Positions 16,756-25,685 of a stretch of 64,000 nt of DNA are shown one piece after another (positions within the stretch are counted from its first letter, which is position 1; every line of letters begins with the position of its first letter). The stretch comes from Neobacillus sp. PS3-12 (GTDB taxonomy: Bacteria > Bacillota > Bacilli > Bacillales > Cytobacillaceae). The position numbers and the translations under genes were made by a program. The stretch is taken from NCBI RefSeq assembly GCF_030915385.1, contig NZ_CP133268.1:5306001-5370000 (forward strand), read 5' to 3'. The notes beneath the pieces were generated by a model. The model did not search any database, was not told the origin of the DNA, and worked only from the letters and a program-made list of their open reading frames with translations.

Positions 16756-16878
16756 ATGATGAAAATTGATATCGATCGATTGTTAGAGTCGACAACTGAA
16801 CTAAAAGCTGACAAAACCGATTTACAGGTTAAAAAAATAGAAATTGATAAAATTTTGGAAATTACCCGAAATTGGTAA
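16756..16878 (+). CDS. Hypothetical small protein, 40 aa
   Basis: A short frame beginning MMKIDIDRLLES. It has a TTGGAGG ribosome site at good distance and a strong terminator 45 bases after its stop. It is charged, predicted helical, with a hydrophobic heptad pattern (DRLLES, KIEIDKILEI), so it may form a small coiled coil. It matches no family I know. Its flanking signals make it more than a random frame. Confidence 0.45.
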   Translation: MMKIDIDRLLESTTELKADKTDLQVKKIEIDKILEITRNW

Positions 16879-17196
16879 AAATATAATATATAAAAAAACA
16901 AAAGATATCAAGATTTTTGCTGAAGCTTTCTATAATTTTTTATAGGAAGCTTTTTTATTTTAAAAATTATTTTCAAAAAATTTTAACATAATATTGACTT
17001 TTGTAGTAAAAGAATACTAGAATAATTTTTAAATATATTAAATTTTTTGACTCCTTTTTATCTTTAAAGCATGTGTTCGTAACAGTGATAAAGTATAATA
17101 ATAACTGTAAAGGAATACGCATTCAAGAGATAAACATGTTTTTAAAAAACTTTGTGGCTAGGGGTTAATACATTATTAGAGGGGGATTTAGTATTT
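16879..17196 (+). promoter_or_regulatory. Upstream region of the TrpX-like gene
   Basis: No gene is visible. The stretch starts with the terminator at 16923-16956. A TATAAT at 17094-17099 is the best -10 candidate, with only a weak -35. I looked for a T-box (a GGGTGGNACCGCG-type element) and found none. Confidence 0.35.
16923..16956 (+). terminator. Terminator after the 40-aa gene
   Basis: A 13-bp stem with one mismatch (AAGCTTTCTATAA/TTATAGGAAGCTT) and a T-only loop, followed by a T tract. Confidence 0.8.
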
Positions 17197-18195
17197 ATGA
17201 AAAAGTTTGGCCGAATTTTTTCCGTTGTAGCGATGGGAGCACTGTTACTTGCCGGCTGCGGAAGTAAAGACACTGCAGGTACCACAAAAAAATCAGACGG
17301 GGCAAAGCAGTATAACATTGGAATTACCCAATTTGCCGTCCATCCTTCACTCGATGCAGCAACAAAAGGCTTTAAACAAGCATTAAAGGACAAAGGCATC
17401 AACGCAAAATTTGATGAACAAAATGCTCAAGCAGACATGAACAATACTCAAACCATTGCAAAAAACTTTGTAGGAAATAAGGTTGACCTGATTTTTGCAA
17501 ATGCTACTCCAAGTGCGGTTAGTGCCTTAAATGCGACAAAAACAATTCCAATTGTGTTTACATCAGTTACTGATCCAATTGGTGCAAAGTTAGTTAAATC
17601 ATTTGAACAACCGGGTGGGAATGTAACCGGTACAACAGATAACCATCCTGATGCAACGAAAAAGACGATTGATTTTATAACAGATGAAGTAAAAGCAAAG
17701 AGAATCGGTGTAGTTTATAACTCTGGCGAACAAAACTCTGTAGTCCAAGTAAATGCAGTTAAACAACTAACAGATAAAAAGAATGTTAAGGTAGTAGAAG
17801 TTTCTGTTTCAACTTCAGCAGAAGTAAAACAAGCTGCTGAGTCTCTTGTTGGCCGCGTGGATGCGATTTATATTCCGACAGATAACACGGTTGTTTCCGC
17901 ACTTGAATCGGTTATTACTGTCGCTAACGATAAAAAGATCCCACTTTTCGTTGGAGAGCTAGATTCCATGAAAAAAGGTGCTGTGGCAGCTAGTGGCTTT
18001 AATTACTATGATATCGGCTATCAATCTGGAGTAATGGCAGCTGATATTTTAACAGGAAAGAAAAAGCCTTCTGAAATTCCAGTAGAACTTCCCAAGACAT
18101 TAAAACTCGTTATTAATAAGAAAGCAGCCCAAGCACAAGGCTTAAAAGTAGATCCAAACTGGTCCAAACTTGGCGAGTTTTATGAAGGAAATTAA
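17197..18195 (+). CDS. ABC transporter substrate-binding lipoprotein (TrpX/YtrX type)
   Basis: The extracellular binding protein of an ABC importer, 332 aa. The signal peptide MKKFGRIFSVVAMGALLLAGC ends in a lipobox with the acylated Cys at residue 21. The fold is the periplasmic-binding type I seen in the ABC_sub_bind family (NIGITQFAVHPSLDAATKGF, IPIVFTSVTDPIGAKLV, GNVTGTTD). Members beside TrpY/TrpZ-like subunits are proposed to carry tryptophan or tyrosine. Substrate here is not proven. ATG 17197 follows GAGGGGG; the frame from 17152 has no signal. A hairpin separates it from the permease gene, which would favour more binding protein than membrane subunits. Confidence 0.9.
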   Translation: MKKFGRIFSVVAMGALLLAGCGSKDTAGTTKKSDGAKQYNIGITQFAVHPSLDAATKGFKQALKDKGINAKFDEQNAQADMNNTQTIAKNFVGNKVDLIFANATPSAVSALNATKTIPIVFTSVTDPIGAKLVKSFEQPGGNVTGTTDNHPDATKKTIDFITDEVKAKRIGVVYNSGEQNSVVQVNAVKQLTDKKNVKVVEVSVSTSAEVKQAAESLVGRVDAIYIPTDNTVVSALESVITVANDKKIPLFVGELDSMKKGAVAASGFNYYDIGYQSGVMAADILTGKKKPSEIPVELPKTLKLVINKKAAQAQGLKVDPNWSKLGEFYEGN

Positions 18196-18223
18196 TAGTA
18201 AACTAATTTTCTAGCTTTTTAGG

Positions 18224-18256
18224 GGGAGGCCTCTTTTGGGGCACCTCCTCATTTTT
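18224..18256 (+). terminator. Partial terminator between binding protein and permease
   Basis: GGGAGG and CCTCC arms with an interrupted inner stem, followed by ATTTTT. It probably lets part of transcription through. Confidence 0.45.
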
Positions 18257-18373
18257 AGGTAAAAAGGATATAACAAAAAATAAAAGAACACAAAAAGGTT
18301 TACCATAACGGGCGCCTACATATTTAAAGAATGGTTAAGGTTTTAGCCTTAGTCAAATGAAAGGATGATCTAA

Positions 18374-19405
18374 TTGTTTACAGCTATATTTGGATCATTT
18401 GAGGCTGGTATTATTTATGCGATCATGGCAATCGGAGTATATTTATCTTTCCGTATCTTAGATTTCCCTGATTTAACGGTGGATGGCAGTTTTGTAACCG
18501 GAGCATCCGTTGCAGCTATTATGATCGTTTCAGGGGTCAACCCTTTTATTGCAACCCTTACAGCTTTACTTGCAGGATTTATAGCAGGATGTTTAACAGG
18601 AATTATTCATACATTTGGAAAGATTAATAATTTACTTTCTGGAATTCTAATGATGATTGCACTTTATTCCATTAATTTAAGAATAATGGGGAAATCAAAT
18701 GTTCCGTTATTAAATTCTGACACCATTTTTACGGAAATAAAAAATATTTCTGAAAAATCTGGCGTTGATTCATTTATGAACCATATTCTTACAGCGGTTG
18801 GACTTGGTGACAGTTTGCCTGAAACTTGGGGAATTCTCCTATCGATGATCATTGTAACTTTTTTAATTAAATTTCTGACAGATTGGTTCCTGAAGACCGA
18901 ATTGGGTCTTGCAATAAGGGCAACTGGTGATAATAAAAGAATGATCCGCAGCTTGTCTGCAAATACAAATCTCTATGTTATTCTAGGCCTTGGTATCTCC
19001 AATGCATTTGTTGCTTTTTCAGGTGCGTTAATCGCTCAACAAGGTGGATTTTCTGATGTTGGCATGGGGATTGGGATGATCGTAATCGGATTAGCATCAG
19101 TTATTATTGGAGAAGCTTTGTTTGGAACAAAAACAATTACAAGAACCACCTTATCCGTAATTGGTGGTGCGATTGTCTATCGGATTGTTGTAACATTGGC
19201 ACTTAGGGTTGAGTTTTTGAATCCTGGTGATATGAAACTGATTACGGCAATTATTGTCCTCATTGCCCTTATGGCGCCAAAACTCATTGACAGTTCCCGT
19301 GAGAAACGGATAAAAGCTCGAAGAAAAGCAGAAAAAATGAATAATCTTCAAGCTTCCGTCAAGCGAAAGGATGAAAATCATGCTGCAATTAAATCAGATT
19401 TATAA
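18374..19405 (+). CDS. ABC transporter permease (TrpY-like)
   Basis: Membrane subunit of the importer, 343 aa, with about nine hydrophobic segments of the branched-chain amino acid type permease family. The N-terminal FRILDFPDLTVDGSF is a hallmark of this subgroup, and ELGLAIRATGDNKRMIRS marks the loop that contacts the ATPase. It starts with TTG 18374 after AAAGGATGA and ends in a charged cytoplasmic tail. The ATPase gene begins 26 bases before its stop. Confidence 0.9.
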   Translation: MFTAIFGSFEAGIIYAIMAIGVYLSFRILDFPDLTVDGSFVTGASVAAIMIVSGVNPFIATLTALLAGFIAGCLTGIIHTFGKINNLLSGILMMIALYSINLRIMGKSNVPLLNSDTIFTEIKNISEKSGVDSFMNHILTAVGLGDSLPETWGILLSMIIVTFLIKFLTDWFLKTELGLAIRATGDNKRMIRSLSANTNLYVILGLGISNAFVAFSGALIAQQGGFSDVGMGIGMIVIGLASVIIGEALFGTKTITRTTLSVIGGAIVYRIVVTLALRVEFLNPGDMKLITAIIVLIALMAPKLIDSSREKRIKARRKAEKMNNLQASVKRKDENHAAIKSDL

Positions 19406-20174
19406 GGTTTTTAATGAAGGTACACCTGATGAAAAAGTGGCTATTAATCAAGTGAATTTGACACTTAAAGAAGGTGACTTTGTTACCATTATTGGAAGTA
19501 ATGGAGCAGGAAAATCTACTTTAATGAATATCATTTCAGGAGTTCTGTTTCCGGATATTGGGGGAATTTTTCTTGACGGAAAAAATGTAACGACTCTTCC
19601 AGAGTACAAAAGGTCAAAAATGATTGGAAGGGTTTTCCAGGACCCGATGGCCGGAACGGCTCCCACCATGACCATTGAAGAAAATCTTGCAATGGCTTAT
19701 TCACGGAATAAATCAAGAACATTAAGAAAAGGAGTAACAAAAAAACGGCGGGATTATTTTTGTGAAGTATTAGAAACACTACATCTTGGACTTGAAAATC
19801 GATTAAGTGCTAAAGTGGGTTTATTATCCGGTGGAGAACGACAGGCTTTATCTCTGTTAATGGCAACTTTTACGGAGCCTTCAGTGTTATTGTTGGATGA
19901 ACATACTGCAGCACTTGATCCGTCAAGAGCAGAATTAATTACCAACTTAACGAAAGAAATAGTTGATAAATATCATTTAACAACATTAATGGTTACCCAT
20001 AATATGCAGCAGGCAATCGATTTAGGCAATCGTTTAATCATGATGGATAGCGGGCAAATCATTTTTGAGGTAAATGAAGAAGAGAAGAAAAAGCTAACAA
20101 TTGAAAGCTTATTACAGGAATTTCAGCGAATTCGCGGAAGTCAAATGGCTAACGATCGTGCTATTCTGTCATAA
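19380..20174 (+). CDS. ABC transporter ATP-binding protein (TrpZ-like)
   Basis: The 264-aa ATPase of the same importer. It has Walker A (GSNGAGKST), Q-loop, signature LSGGERQALSL, Walker B (VLLLDEHTAALD) and switch His (VTHNM). EHTAALD in place of the common EPTAALD is typical of this subgroup. ATG 19380 is nine bases after GAAAGG; ATG 19371 is too close to it. The overlap with the permease gene points to translational coupling. A terminator follows. Confidence 0.92.
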   Translation: MLQLNQIYKVFNEGTPDEKVAINQVNLTLKEGDFVTIIGSNGAGKSTLMNIISGVLFPDIGGIFLDGKNVTTLPEYKRSKMIGRVFQDPMAGTAPTMTIEENLAMAYSRNKSRTLRKGVTKKRRDYFCEVLETLHLGLENRLSAKVGLLSGGERQALSLLMATFTEPSVLLLDEHTAALDPSRAELITNLTKEIVDKYHLTTLMVTHNMQQAIDLGNRLIMMDSGQIIFEVNEEEKKKLTIESLLQEFQRIRGSQMANDRAILS

Positions 20175-20185
20175 TAGTTAATAAT

Positions 20186-20223
20186 AAAGGGTCATTTTCT
20201 TTAATTCGAAAATGATCTTTTTA
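20186..20223 (+). terminator. Terminator of the TrpXYZ-like operon
   Basis: A 14-bp stem with one wobble (AAAGGGTCATTTTC/GAAAATGATCTTTT) and a T tract. Confidence 0.85.
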
Positions 20224-20317
20224 TTTGGAAAAATAGATTAATAAATATTCTAATATTAAAAATTCATTTATAATTAAAAAAGTGAGGATGTTAACATTTT
20301 TTAAGGAGGAGATTGTT

Positions 20318-21200
20318 TTGAAATTACTGCAATTTTTTAAAAGGGACAAGCTACACTTAGGCGTTAAAATCGATCAAGGCATAATCGATGTAAAAGAGGC
20401 AGCAACGAAATTTGAAATAACCTTACCAGATACGCTTCATGAGATCATTCAAGAAGGTCCTAAGGCTGTTGAAAAATTAACGGTTTTAGTTAACCGTGTT
20501 GTTGAAAATGAACGAAACGATTTAATTCTTTCGGAAGATACCATTAGATATGCACCGGCAATTACGACTCCAGAAAAAATAATTTGTGTGGGACTAAACT
20601 ATATTGATCATGCAAAAGAGTCGAAAATGGAAATTCCGAAATCCCCTGTATTGTTTAGCAAGTTTAACAGTGCTTTAGCTGGTCATTTGGAAACGATCGA
20701 AATTCCGACTGATGCTAAACATATTGATTATGAAGCAGAAATGGTTATTATTATCGGAAAAACTGCTAAAAATGTTTCAGTCGAGGATGCATTGAACTAT
20801 GTATTTGGCTACAGCGTCGGAAATGATGTTTCGGCACGGGATTTGCAATTTAGATCTGGACAATGGTTACTTGGAAAAACACCTGATGGCTTCGCTCCAG
20901 TTGGCCCATATATCGTAACTAGCGATGAAATTAGCCCAAACAATCTTTCAATTGAATGCCGCATAAATGGAGAGATTCGTCAGAAAGCTAATACTAGTGA
21001 CATGATTTTTAGTTGTGACTTCTTAATAAGCTATATATCTAATTATATGACACTAAAGCCTGGTGATCTTATTTTCTCAGGTACTTCCGGATGGGGTCAT
21101 ATTGGGAGCTCCTGAAGAAAAACAGGTTTGGTTAAAACCCGGGGATGAAATGGTAGTTACCATTGAATCAATCGGTGAATTAAGAAATTTCCTAAAGTAA
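20318..21200 (+). pseudogene. Fumarylacetoacetate hydrolase family protein, frameshifted
   Basis: A member of the FAH family (hydrolases, isomerases or decarboxylases of 2-hydroxy-dioate compounds). TTG 20318 follows AAGGAGGAG. Metal-site residues are visible in HIDYEAEMVIIIGK, and GNDVSARDLQ and KTPDGFAPVGP are conserved. Near the end the frame breaks. The normal TPDGVILGAPEE is restored if one T of the TT at 21085-21086 is removed, and reading then continues to TAA 21198-21200. Everything before and after is well preserved, so the break is either very recent or a sequencing error. If real, the last 38 or so residues, which help form the active site, are lost. Confidence 0.85.
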
Positions 21201-21205
21201 GGTAA

Positions 21206-21237
21206 AAGACCCCTTGGATTAGAATCCAAAGGGTCTT
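21206..21237. terminator. Terminator between the FAH gene and the glycosyltransferase gene
   Basis: A 15-bp stem with one mismatch (AAGACCCCTTGGATT against AATCCAAAGGGTCTT) between convergent genes. The T tract is weak. Confidence 0.6.
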
Positions 21238-21288
21238 GCTGTCTCGGGTTTTATGTAGTTAATTTTGTTTACATATAAAAATGTAATT

Positions 21289-22434
21289 TTACAATGAAAT
21301 AGCAGTTGTATTTTCTTGGTAAGAATTTTGAACTTCTAACATAAATTGAACGATTTCTTCAGCCGCATTTGAATTAAGAAATTTCTTCTGGCTTTCGATA
21401 ATTTCATTTAATTTTTTTTCATCATTTTTTAATAAATCGTCCATCGTTGCTTTTATATCTTGCGGCTCTTTACATATGACACCCAAATGATATTTCTCTG
21501 CAAATGCAGGGTTACTCTCTTCCTGCCCTGGCAAAGCACCAGTAATAATAATCGGAGTATTGGAAGCGATCGCCTCATACATTACATTTGGGCTGCCTCT
21601 TGTAAATGCAATATCCGATGAAAACATAAGATCCTGAATATTTTTTGTAAAACCATATACCTCTACTTTATCTCCATATCTTCCTTTTAAAGATTGTTCT
21701 AATGAAGTCTTGAGCTTTACATTTCTACCTGCTACTATTTTTACGGTGCAATGAAAATGATCTAATAGATTTTCAGCAATCTTCTTCATATTACCCACAC
21801 CTTCACCGCCGCTCATTACAAGGCACGTTAAAGGTTTTTCCTGTTTCATGGTAAAATTACTTTTTATATTTTGCGATTTCCTGTAAAATCGAGAGCGTAC
21901 GGGAAAGCCTAGGACCTTTATCTTTTCGTCAGGAATTCCATAGGAAATACATTTATCACGGGCTTCAATGGTAGGACTAATGATATAATCCGCTCTGTTA
22001 TCTGCCCAAAGCGGGTAGATATTAACGAGATCAGCTATCAGCGTGATAAAGGGAATTTTAATCTGCTGTTTTTCTAAAATATTTAGAATGGATCCATTGA
22101 AATTAGGATGTACCGATAAAATTAAATCAGGTTTAACTTTGTCTAGTAATTTTAAAAATGTAGTTTTAATTAGTCCTGCAATAAGGTTATTTACCAATGT
22201 TGGTTTTAGTGATGATAAATTCCATACCATTTTCCATAAACCTTCGGCACTTCTGGTGATCGGTCCATATGATTTTCCAACGCCAGACAGAAGTGGCCCA
22301 CCTAGAGAAAATCCATCTACAACATGGATCCGAACGTCATGATCGGCAGCAGTTTTCTCAATAAGAGATTCAGTTATGCTTTTATGTCCATGACCAGTAT
22401 TTTCAGCTGAGATGATAAGGATATTTTTACTCAT
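21289..22434 (-). CDS. MGDG synthase-type glycosyltransferase
   Basis: A 381-aa GT-B fold glycosyltransferase of the family containing plant monogalactosyldiacylglycerol synthase and Bacillus UgtP. The N-terminal ISAENTGHGHKSITESL is the acceptor-domain glycine loop. The C-terminal half holds the nucleotide-sugar site (VMSGGEGVGNMKKIA, FTRGSPNVMYEAIA, PGQEESN). It probably adds a sugar to diacylglycerol or a related lipid at the membrane. The start ATG at 22434 has no strong ribosome site. It is transcribed alone, divergent from the MFS gene. Sequence differs enough from UgtP that the sugar and acceptor are open. Confidence 0.8.
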   Translation of the reverse strand: MSKNILIISAENTGHGHKSITESLIEKTAADHDVRIHVVDGFSLGGPLLSGVGKSYGPITRSAEGLWKMVWNLSSLKPTLVNNLIAGLIKTTFLKLLDKVKPDLILSVHPNFNGSILNILEKQQIKIPFITLIADLVNIYPLWADNRADYIISPTIEARDKCISYGIPDEKIKVLGFPVRSRFYRKSQNIKSNFTMKQEKPLTCLVMSGGEGVGNMKKIAENLLDHFHCTVKIVAGRNVKLKTSLEQSLKGRYGDKVEVYGFTKNIQDLMFSSDIAFTRGSPNVMYEAIASNTPIIITGALPGQEESNPAFAEKYHLGVICKEPQDIKATMDDLLKNDEKKLNEIIESQKKFLNSNAAEEIVQFMLEVQNSYQENTTAISL

Positions 22435-22613
22435 TTAACCATGCCTTTCTTAACCGCGTATTATATAATTATAACAAAGTTTTATGTTCTTGTTGCGGGA
22501 TAATGTTAATTATTTGTTTTCTTAATATTTACATAGTACAAGAAAATGTCAAGAAACAAGCAAAATAAGCAATACTATATAAGAATTTAAAATTGAAGGG
22601 GTTAAATTTACTA

Positions 22614-24011
22614 TTGACAATGAAAAAATTTAAAGTAATTTATACCATATTTGTTTTTATCGCATTAGCAGCATTTGATAATATTATTGTTGGCTTATTC
22701 CCGCCATTATTCCAGTCGATTTCTAAAGATTTAGATGTTAATGTGGCAAAAATGGGGATCGTTTCGGCCCTGAATATTTTGACTACAGCTATTTCATCAG
22801 TGTATTGGGGATATCTTTCGGGAAAATTCAAACGAAAAAAACTTATTATCATAGGTACGTTAATCTGGGTTTTGTCCGTTTTTTTAACCGCTTATAGCCA
22901 AAGCTATTTTCAGTTATTATTATTTCAAATTCTGACTGGGATTGGGTTAGGCTGTATTGCTTCCATTGGATTCAGTGTTTTAACTGATTCGATCCCATAT
23001 CAATACCGCGGCTTAATTTTAAGCTTGTGGGGTATGACACAAGGCTTGGGAGGTATATTTGGTTCTCTCTTGGCATCTTTAGTTGCAACTTCATCTACAT
23101 GGAGAACGCCGTTTGTTTTAGTAGGCTTTATTGGATTTTTCCTCATTGTCCTCTATCTTTTTGTAAAGGAACCTGCTAGAGGTGAATCGGATCCAGAATT
23201 ACAGGAGCTTATAAAAGAGGGAAGTTCTTATAATTACATTATTGAAGCAAAACACATTTTTGGAATCCTTTTTAAAGGTAGTAATATGTACCTTTATTTA
23301 CAAGCCTTCTTTATGAATATTTCAACTGGCAGTCTTATTTGGCTGCCGACTTTATATATTTATAAGATCCAGCAGCAGGGTTATAGTTCCAAAACAGCGA
23401 TAATCGCTGCGGGGTACTTGTATGCCATTTTTCAATTGGGAGGAATGACATCGGCCTACTTTGGTCATCTCGGTGATAAGCTTCAAACAAAAACTTTTAA
23501 GGGCAGGGCATTACTTACAGCAGTTTTTGTTTTTTTAACTGCACCATTTTATATTGCGATGTTTATTATTCCAATGACGAACCTTTCATTACCAAGTGAT
23601 AATAATCCTTTTTTTATTTTAATAAGTTTATTAAAGCAAATTTTAACCAACCCTTGGATCTTGTTGATTTTTGTATTATCATTTTTTGCTTCAGCTGCTC
23701 AATCAGCCAATACACCAAATTGGCTTGCCCTCATAACAGATGTAAATCTTCCAGAGCATCGCGGGACAGCCTTTAGTGTTGCTAACCTTTCCAACAGTTT
23801 AGGGAGAACGCTTGGCAATGTTGGTGTAGGTCTTGTATTAAGTCTGGTATCAGTTCATTCAAAAGAGCCTATGAGCTATATCATTACCCTTTCATTACTG
23901 CAGATATTTCTTATACCATCTTCCATTTGTTATGTAGTAATGGCTAAAAATAATGTTCGTGACATTCGGAATGTAAAAAGAACATTGAATGAGAGAGCAA
24001 ACAATAATTAA
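22614..24011 (+). CDS. MFS transporter
   Basis: A major facilitator of about 465 aa with twelve hydrophobic segments and the loop motif GYLSGKFKRKKL between helices 2 and 3. The central loop is long, with SDPELQELIKEGSSYNYI, and the late segment NTPNWLALITDVNLPEHRGT resembles a repeated cytoplasmic motif. TTG 22614 is 12 bases after GAAGGGG and ATG 22620 is 18; the TTG is slightly favoured. The substrate is unknown. The fetA gene follows 44 bases later in the same direction, so it may share a transcript. Confidence 0.82.
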   Translation: MTMKKFKVIYTIFVFIALAAFDNIIVGLFPPLFQSISKDLDVNVAKMGIVSALNILTTAISSVYWGYLSGKFKRKKLIIIGTLIWVLSVFLTAYSQSYFQLLLFQILTGIGLGCIASIGFSVLTDSIPYQYRGLILSLWGMTQGLGGIFGSLLASLVATSSTWRTPFVLVGFIGFFLIVLYLFVKEPARGESDPELQELIKEGSSYNYIIEAKHIFGILFKGSNMYLYLQAFFMNISTGSLIWLPTLYIYKIQQQGYSSKTAIIAAGYLYAIFQLGGMTSAYFGHLGDKLQTKTFKGRALLTAVFVFLTAPFYIAMFIIPMTNLSLPSDNNPFFILISLLKQILTNPWILLIFVLSFFASAAQSANTPNWLALITDVNLPEHRGTAFSVANLSNSLGRTLGNVGVGLVLSLVSVHSKEPMSYIITLSLLQIFLIPSSICYVVMAKNNVRDIRNVKRTLNERANNN

Positions 24012-24055
24012 GATATTCTTCGTAATAGAGAAATCAGTAAAGAAGTGAAGCAAAA

Positions 24056-24817
24056 ATGAAGTTTCATGAATATGGTGCGAATCTTGAAGAAACAGCAGTA
24101 GAATTAGTAAATATCAAAAAAACATTTAAACATCAAGGAGATCTTGTTCCTGTTTTAAATGGAATAAGTGGAAAGGTACCTAATGGAACAATTTTAACGA
24201 TCATCGGTCCATCAGGAGCTGGAAAAAGCACAATTTTATCATTATGCAATTTACTTATTACTCCTGACGAGGGCAGGATCTATGTTCATGGGAAGGATGT
24301 TCAGCAATGGGATGTGAAAGAATTGAGACGACAAGTTGGTATTGCGTTTCAAGCTGCCCCAATGCTACAAGGAACTGTTCTTGAAAACTTGTTGCTTCCA
24401 GTTAGATTGCATGGGACTAATCTAAAAGAACCTGAAAAATATTTGGAATATGTTGGCCTATCAAAAGAACTTTTGTCCAGAGAGGCAAAGGAACTCTCAG
24501 GAGGTCAAAGGCAGCGTCTCTCTTTGGCAAGAACGCTAATCAACATGCCCGCCATTTTATTACTTGATGAGGTAACAGCAGCACTAGACACGATTTCAGC
24601 TCACGAAATAGAAGAACTAATCTTACGAATCAACGAAGAACAACATACAACGATTCTTTGGGTTACACATGATCTCTCACAGGCAGAAAGAGTGGGGGAG
24701 CAAACGTGGTTCATTATCGATGGGACAATCATTGAATCGGCTCCAACAAAGCAATTTTTTTCTGAGCCAAAAGATAGTCGTACTCGACATTTTTTAGAGA
24801 GGAAGAGGGATATTTGA
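24056..24817 (+). CDS. ABC transporter ATP-binding protein (FetA/YbbL-like)
   Basis: A 253-aa ATPase with Walker A (GPSGAGKST), signature LSGGQRQRLSLART, Walker B (AILLLDEVTAALD) and switch His (VTHDLS). It pairs with the UPF0014-type permease that starts one base after its stop. In E. coli the FetAB pair gives resistance to oxidative stress and is linked to iron export; in other bacteria the role is not settled. The start ATG 24056 has a modest ribosome site. Confidence 0.85.
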   Translation: MKFHEYGANLEETAVELVNIKKTFKHQGDLVPVLNGISGKVPNGTILTIIGPSGAGKSTILSLCNLLITPDEGRIYVHGKDVQQWDVKELRRQVGIAFQAAPMLQGTVLENLLLPVRLHGTNLKEPEKYLEYVGLSKELLSREAKELSGGQRQRLSLARTLINMPAILLLDEVTAALDTISAHEIEELILRINEEQHTTILWVTHDLSQAERVGEQTWFIIDGTIIESAPTKQFFSEPKDSRTRHFLERKRDI

Positions 24818-24818
24818 A

Positions 24819-25576
24819 ATGAATTTGTTTACTCTTTTACTTAGCTTTAGCTTTGTAATCTTATCCTTATTCCTCTCAATTGGATTTAAATTAGCGCTTG
24901 GACGAGATCTCATTATAACAAGTATTCGAGCAACCATTCAATTATTGATTATTGGTTATTTACTTAAAAAGGTTTTTGGATTTGGCCACCCATTTGTCAT
25001 TGTTTTTATGTTATTATTAATGATTTTTGTAGCAGCACAAAATGCAGCAAAACGGGGTAAAGGGTTACCTAATATTTTTTGGAAAATATTCCTTACAATA
25101 ACATTTGTCGAAACGATTACACAAGCTTTTTTATTAGGGTTACGAATTGTTCCGGCAACTGCTCCGTACATCATATCAATAAGCGGAATGATTATCGGGA
25201 ACTCTATGGTAATTGCAACCCTTTTCTTAAATCGGCTGAAAGGGGAACTTGAAATGCGAAAAGAAGAGGTAGTCCTTGTGTTATCACTGGGTGGGAGTAT
25301 AAAACAATCTATCTATTTGATCCTAAAACAATCGATTCGCTCAAGCCTGATCCCAACCATTGAAGGACAAAAAACAATAGGACTCGTACAACTACCTGGT
25401 ATGATGACCGGCCAAATCATCGCAGGAGCTGACCCGGTTAAGCAGTAAGGTTTCAGTTATTAATTGTATTTATGATTTTGTCAGCTGCTTCTCTAACAGC
25501 CATTTTATTGGGATTTTTAACCTATCCCAGTTTATTTAACCGTCATCAGCAGTTAGACATAGATGCATGGAAGTAA
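24819..25576 (+). pseudogene. fetB: ABC transporter permease FetB/YbbM (UPF0014), frameshifted
   Basis: Membrane partner of the preceding ATPase. The family core is intact: IRATIQLLIIGYLL near the N-terminus, ISGMIIGNSMV and GLVQLPGMMTGQIIAGADP. Just after GADPV the frame ends in TAG-like context at 25446-25448 (TAA). Adding one A at 25440-25441 continues the protein as KAVRFQLLIVFMILSAASL and a last membrane helix to TAA 25574-25576, which is the normal family C-terminus. A one-base loss in a short A run explains it. Assembly error or a recent mutation are both possible. If real, the last two helices are missing. Confidence 0.85.
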
Positions 25577-25577
25577 C

Positions 25578-25617
25578 AATAAAAAAGGAATATTTTGCTG
25601 ATGATTCTTTTTTTATT
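25578..25617. terminator. Terminator after fetB
   Basis: A 14-bp stem (AATAAAAAAGGAAT/ATTCTTTTTTTATT), one wobble pair, T tract at its end. The last bases overlap the -35 box of the next promoter. Confidence 0.75.
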
Positions 25618-25643
25618 GACTTTAATACCTAATGGGGTATAAT
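25616..25643 (+). promoter_or_regulatory. SigA promoter of the rhodanese-like gene
   Basis: TTGACT, 16-base spacer, TATAAT. This is the best-matching vegetative promoter seen in the window. Confidence 0.8.
25625..25640. promoter_or_regulatory. CstR/CsoR-like operator within the promoter
   Basis: ATACCTAATGGGGTAT fills the spacer and enters the -10 box. It has the ATACC...GGGGTAT form of operators bound by CsoR-family repressors, including CstR. A CstR homologue is encoded at 60789. Binding would block RNA polymerase directly. Confidence 0.6.
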
Positions 25644-25685
25644 CGGATTAAGTTGTTGTAAATCATCCTAAGAAGGAGTATCAAG

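Noticed and set aside
16957..17196. T-box leader for the TrpXYZ-like operon
   Set aside because: No T-box motif and no specifier stem were found.
21289..22434. Classic UgtP processive glucosyltransferase
   Set aside because: It belongs to the same broad family, but I could not confirm orthology from sequence, so only the family call is kept.
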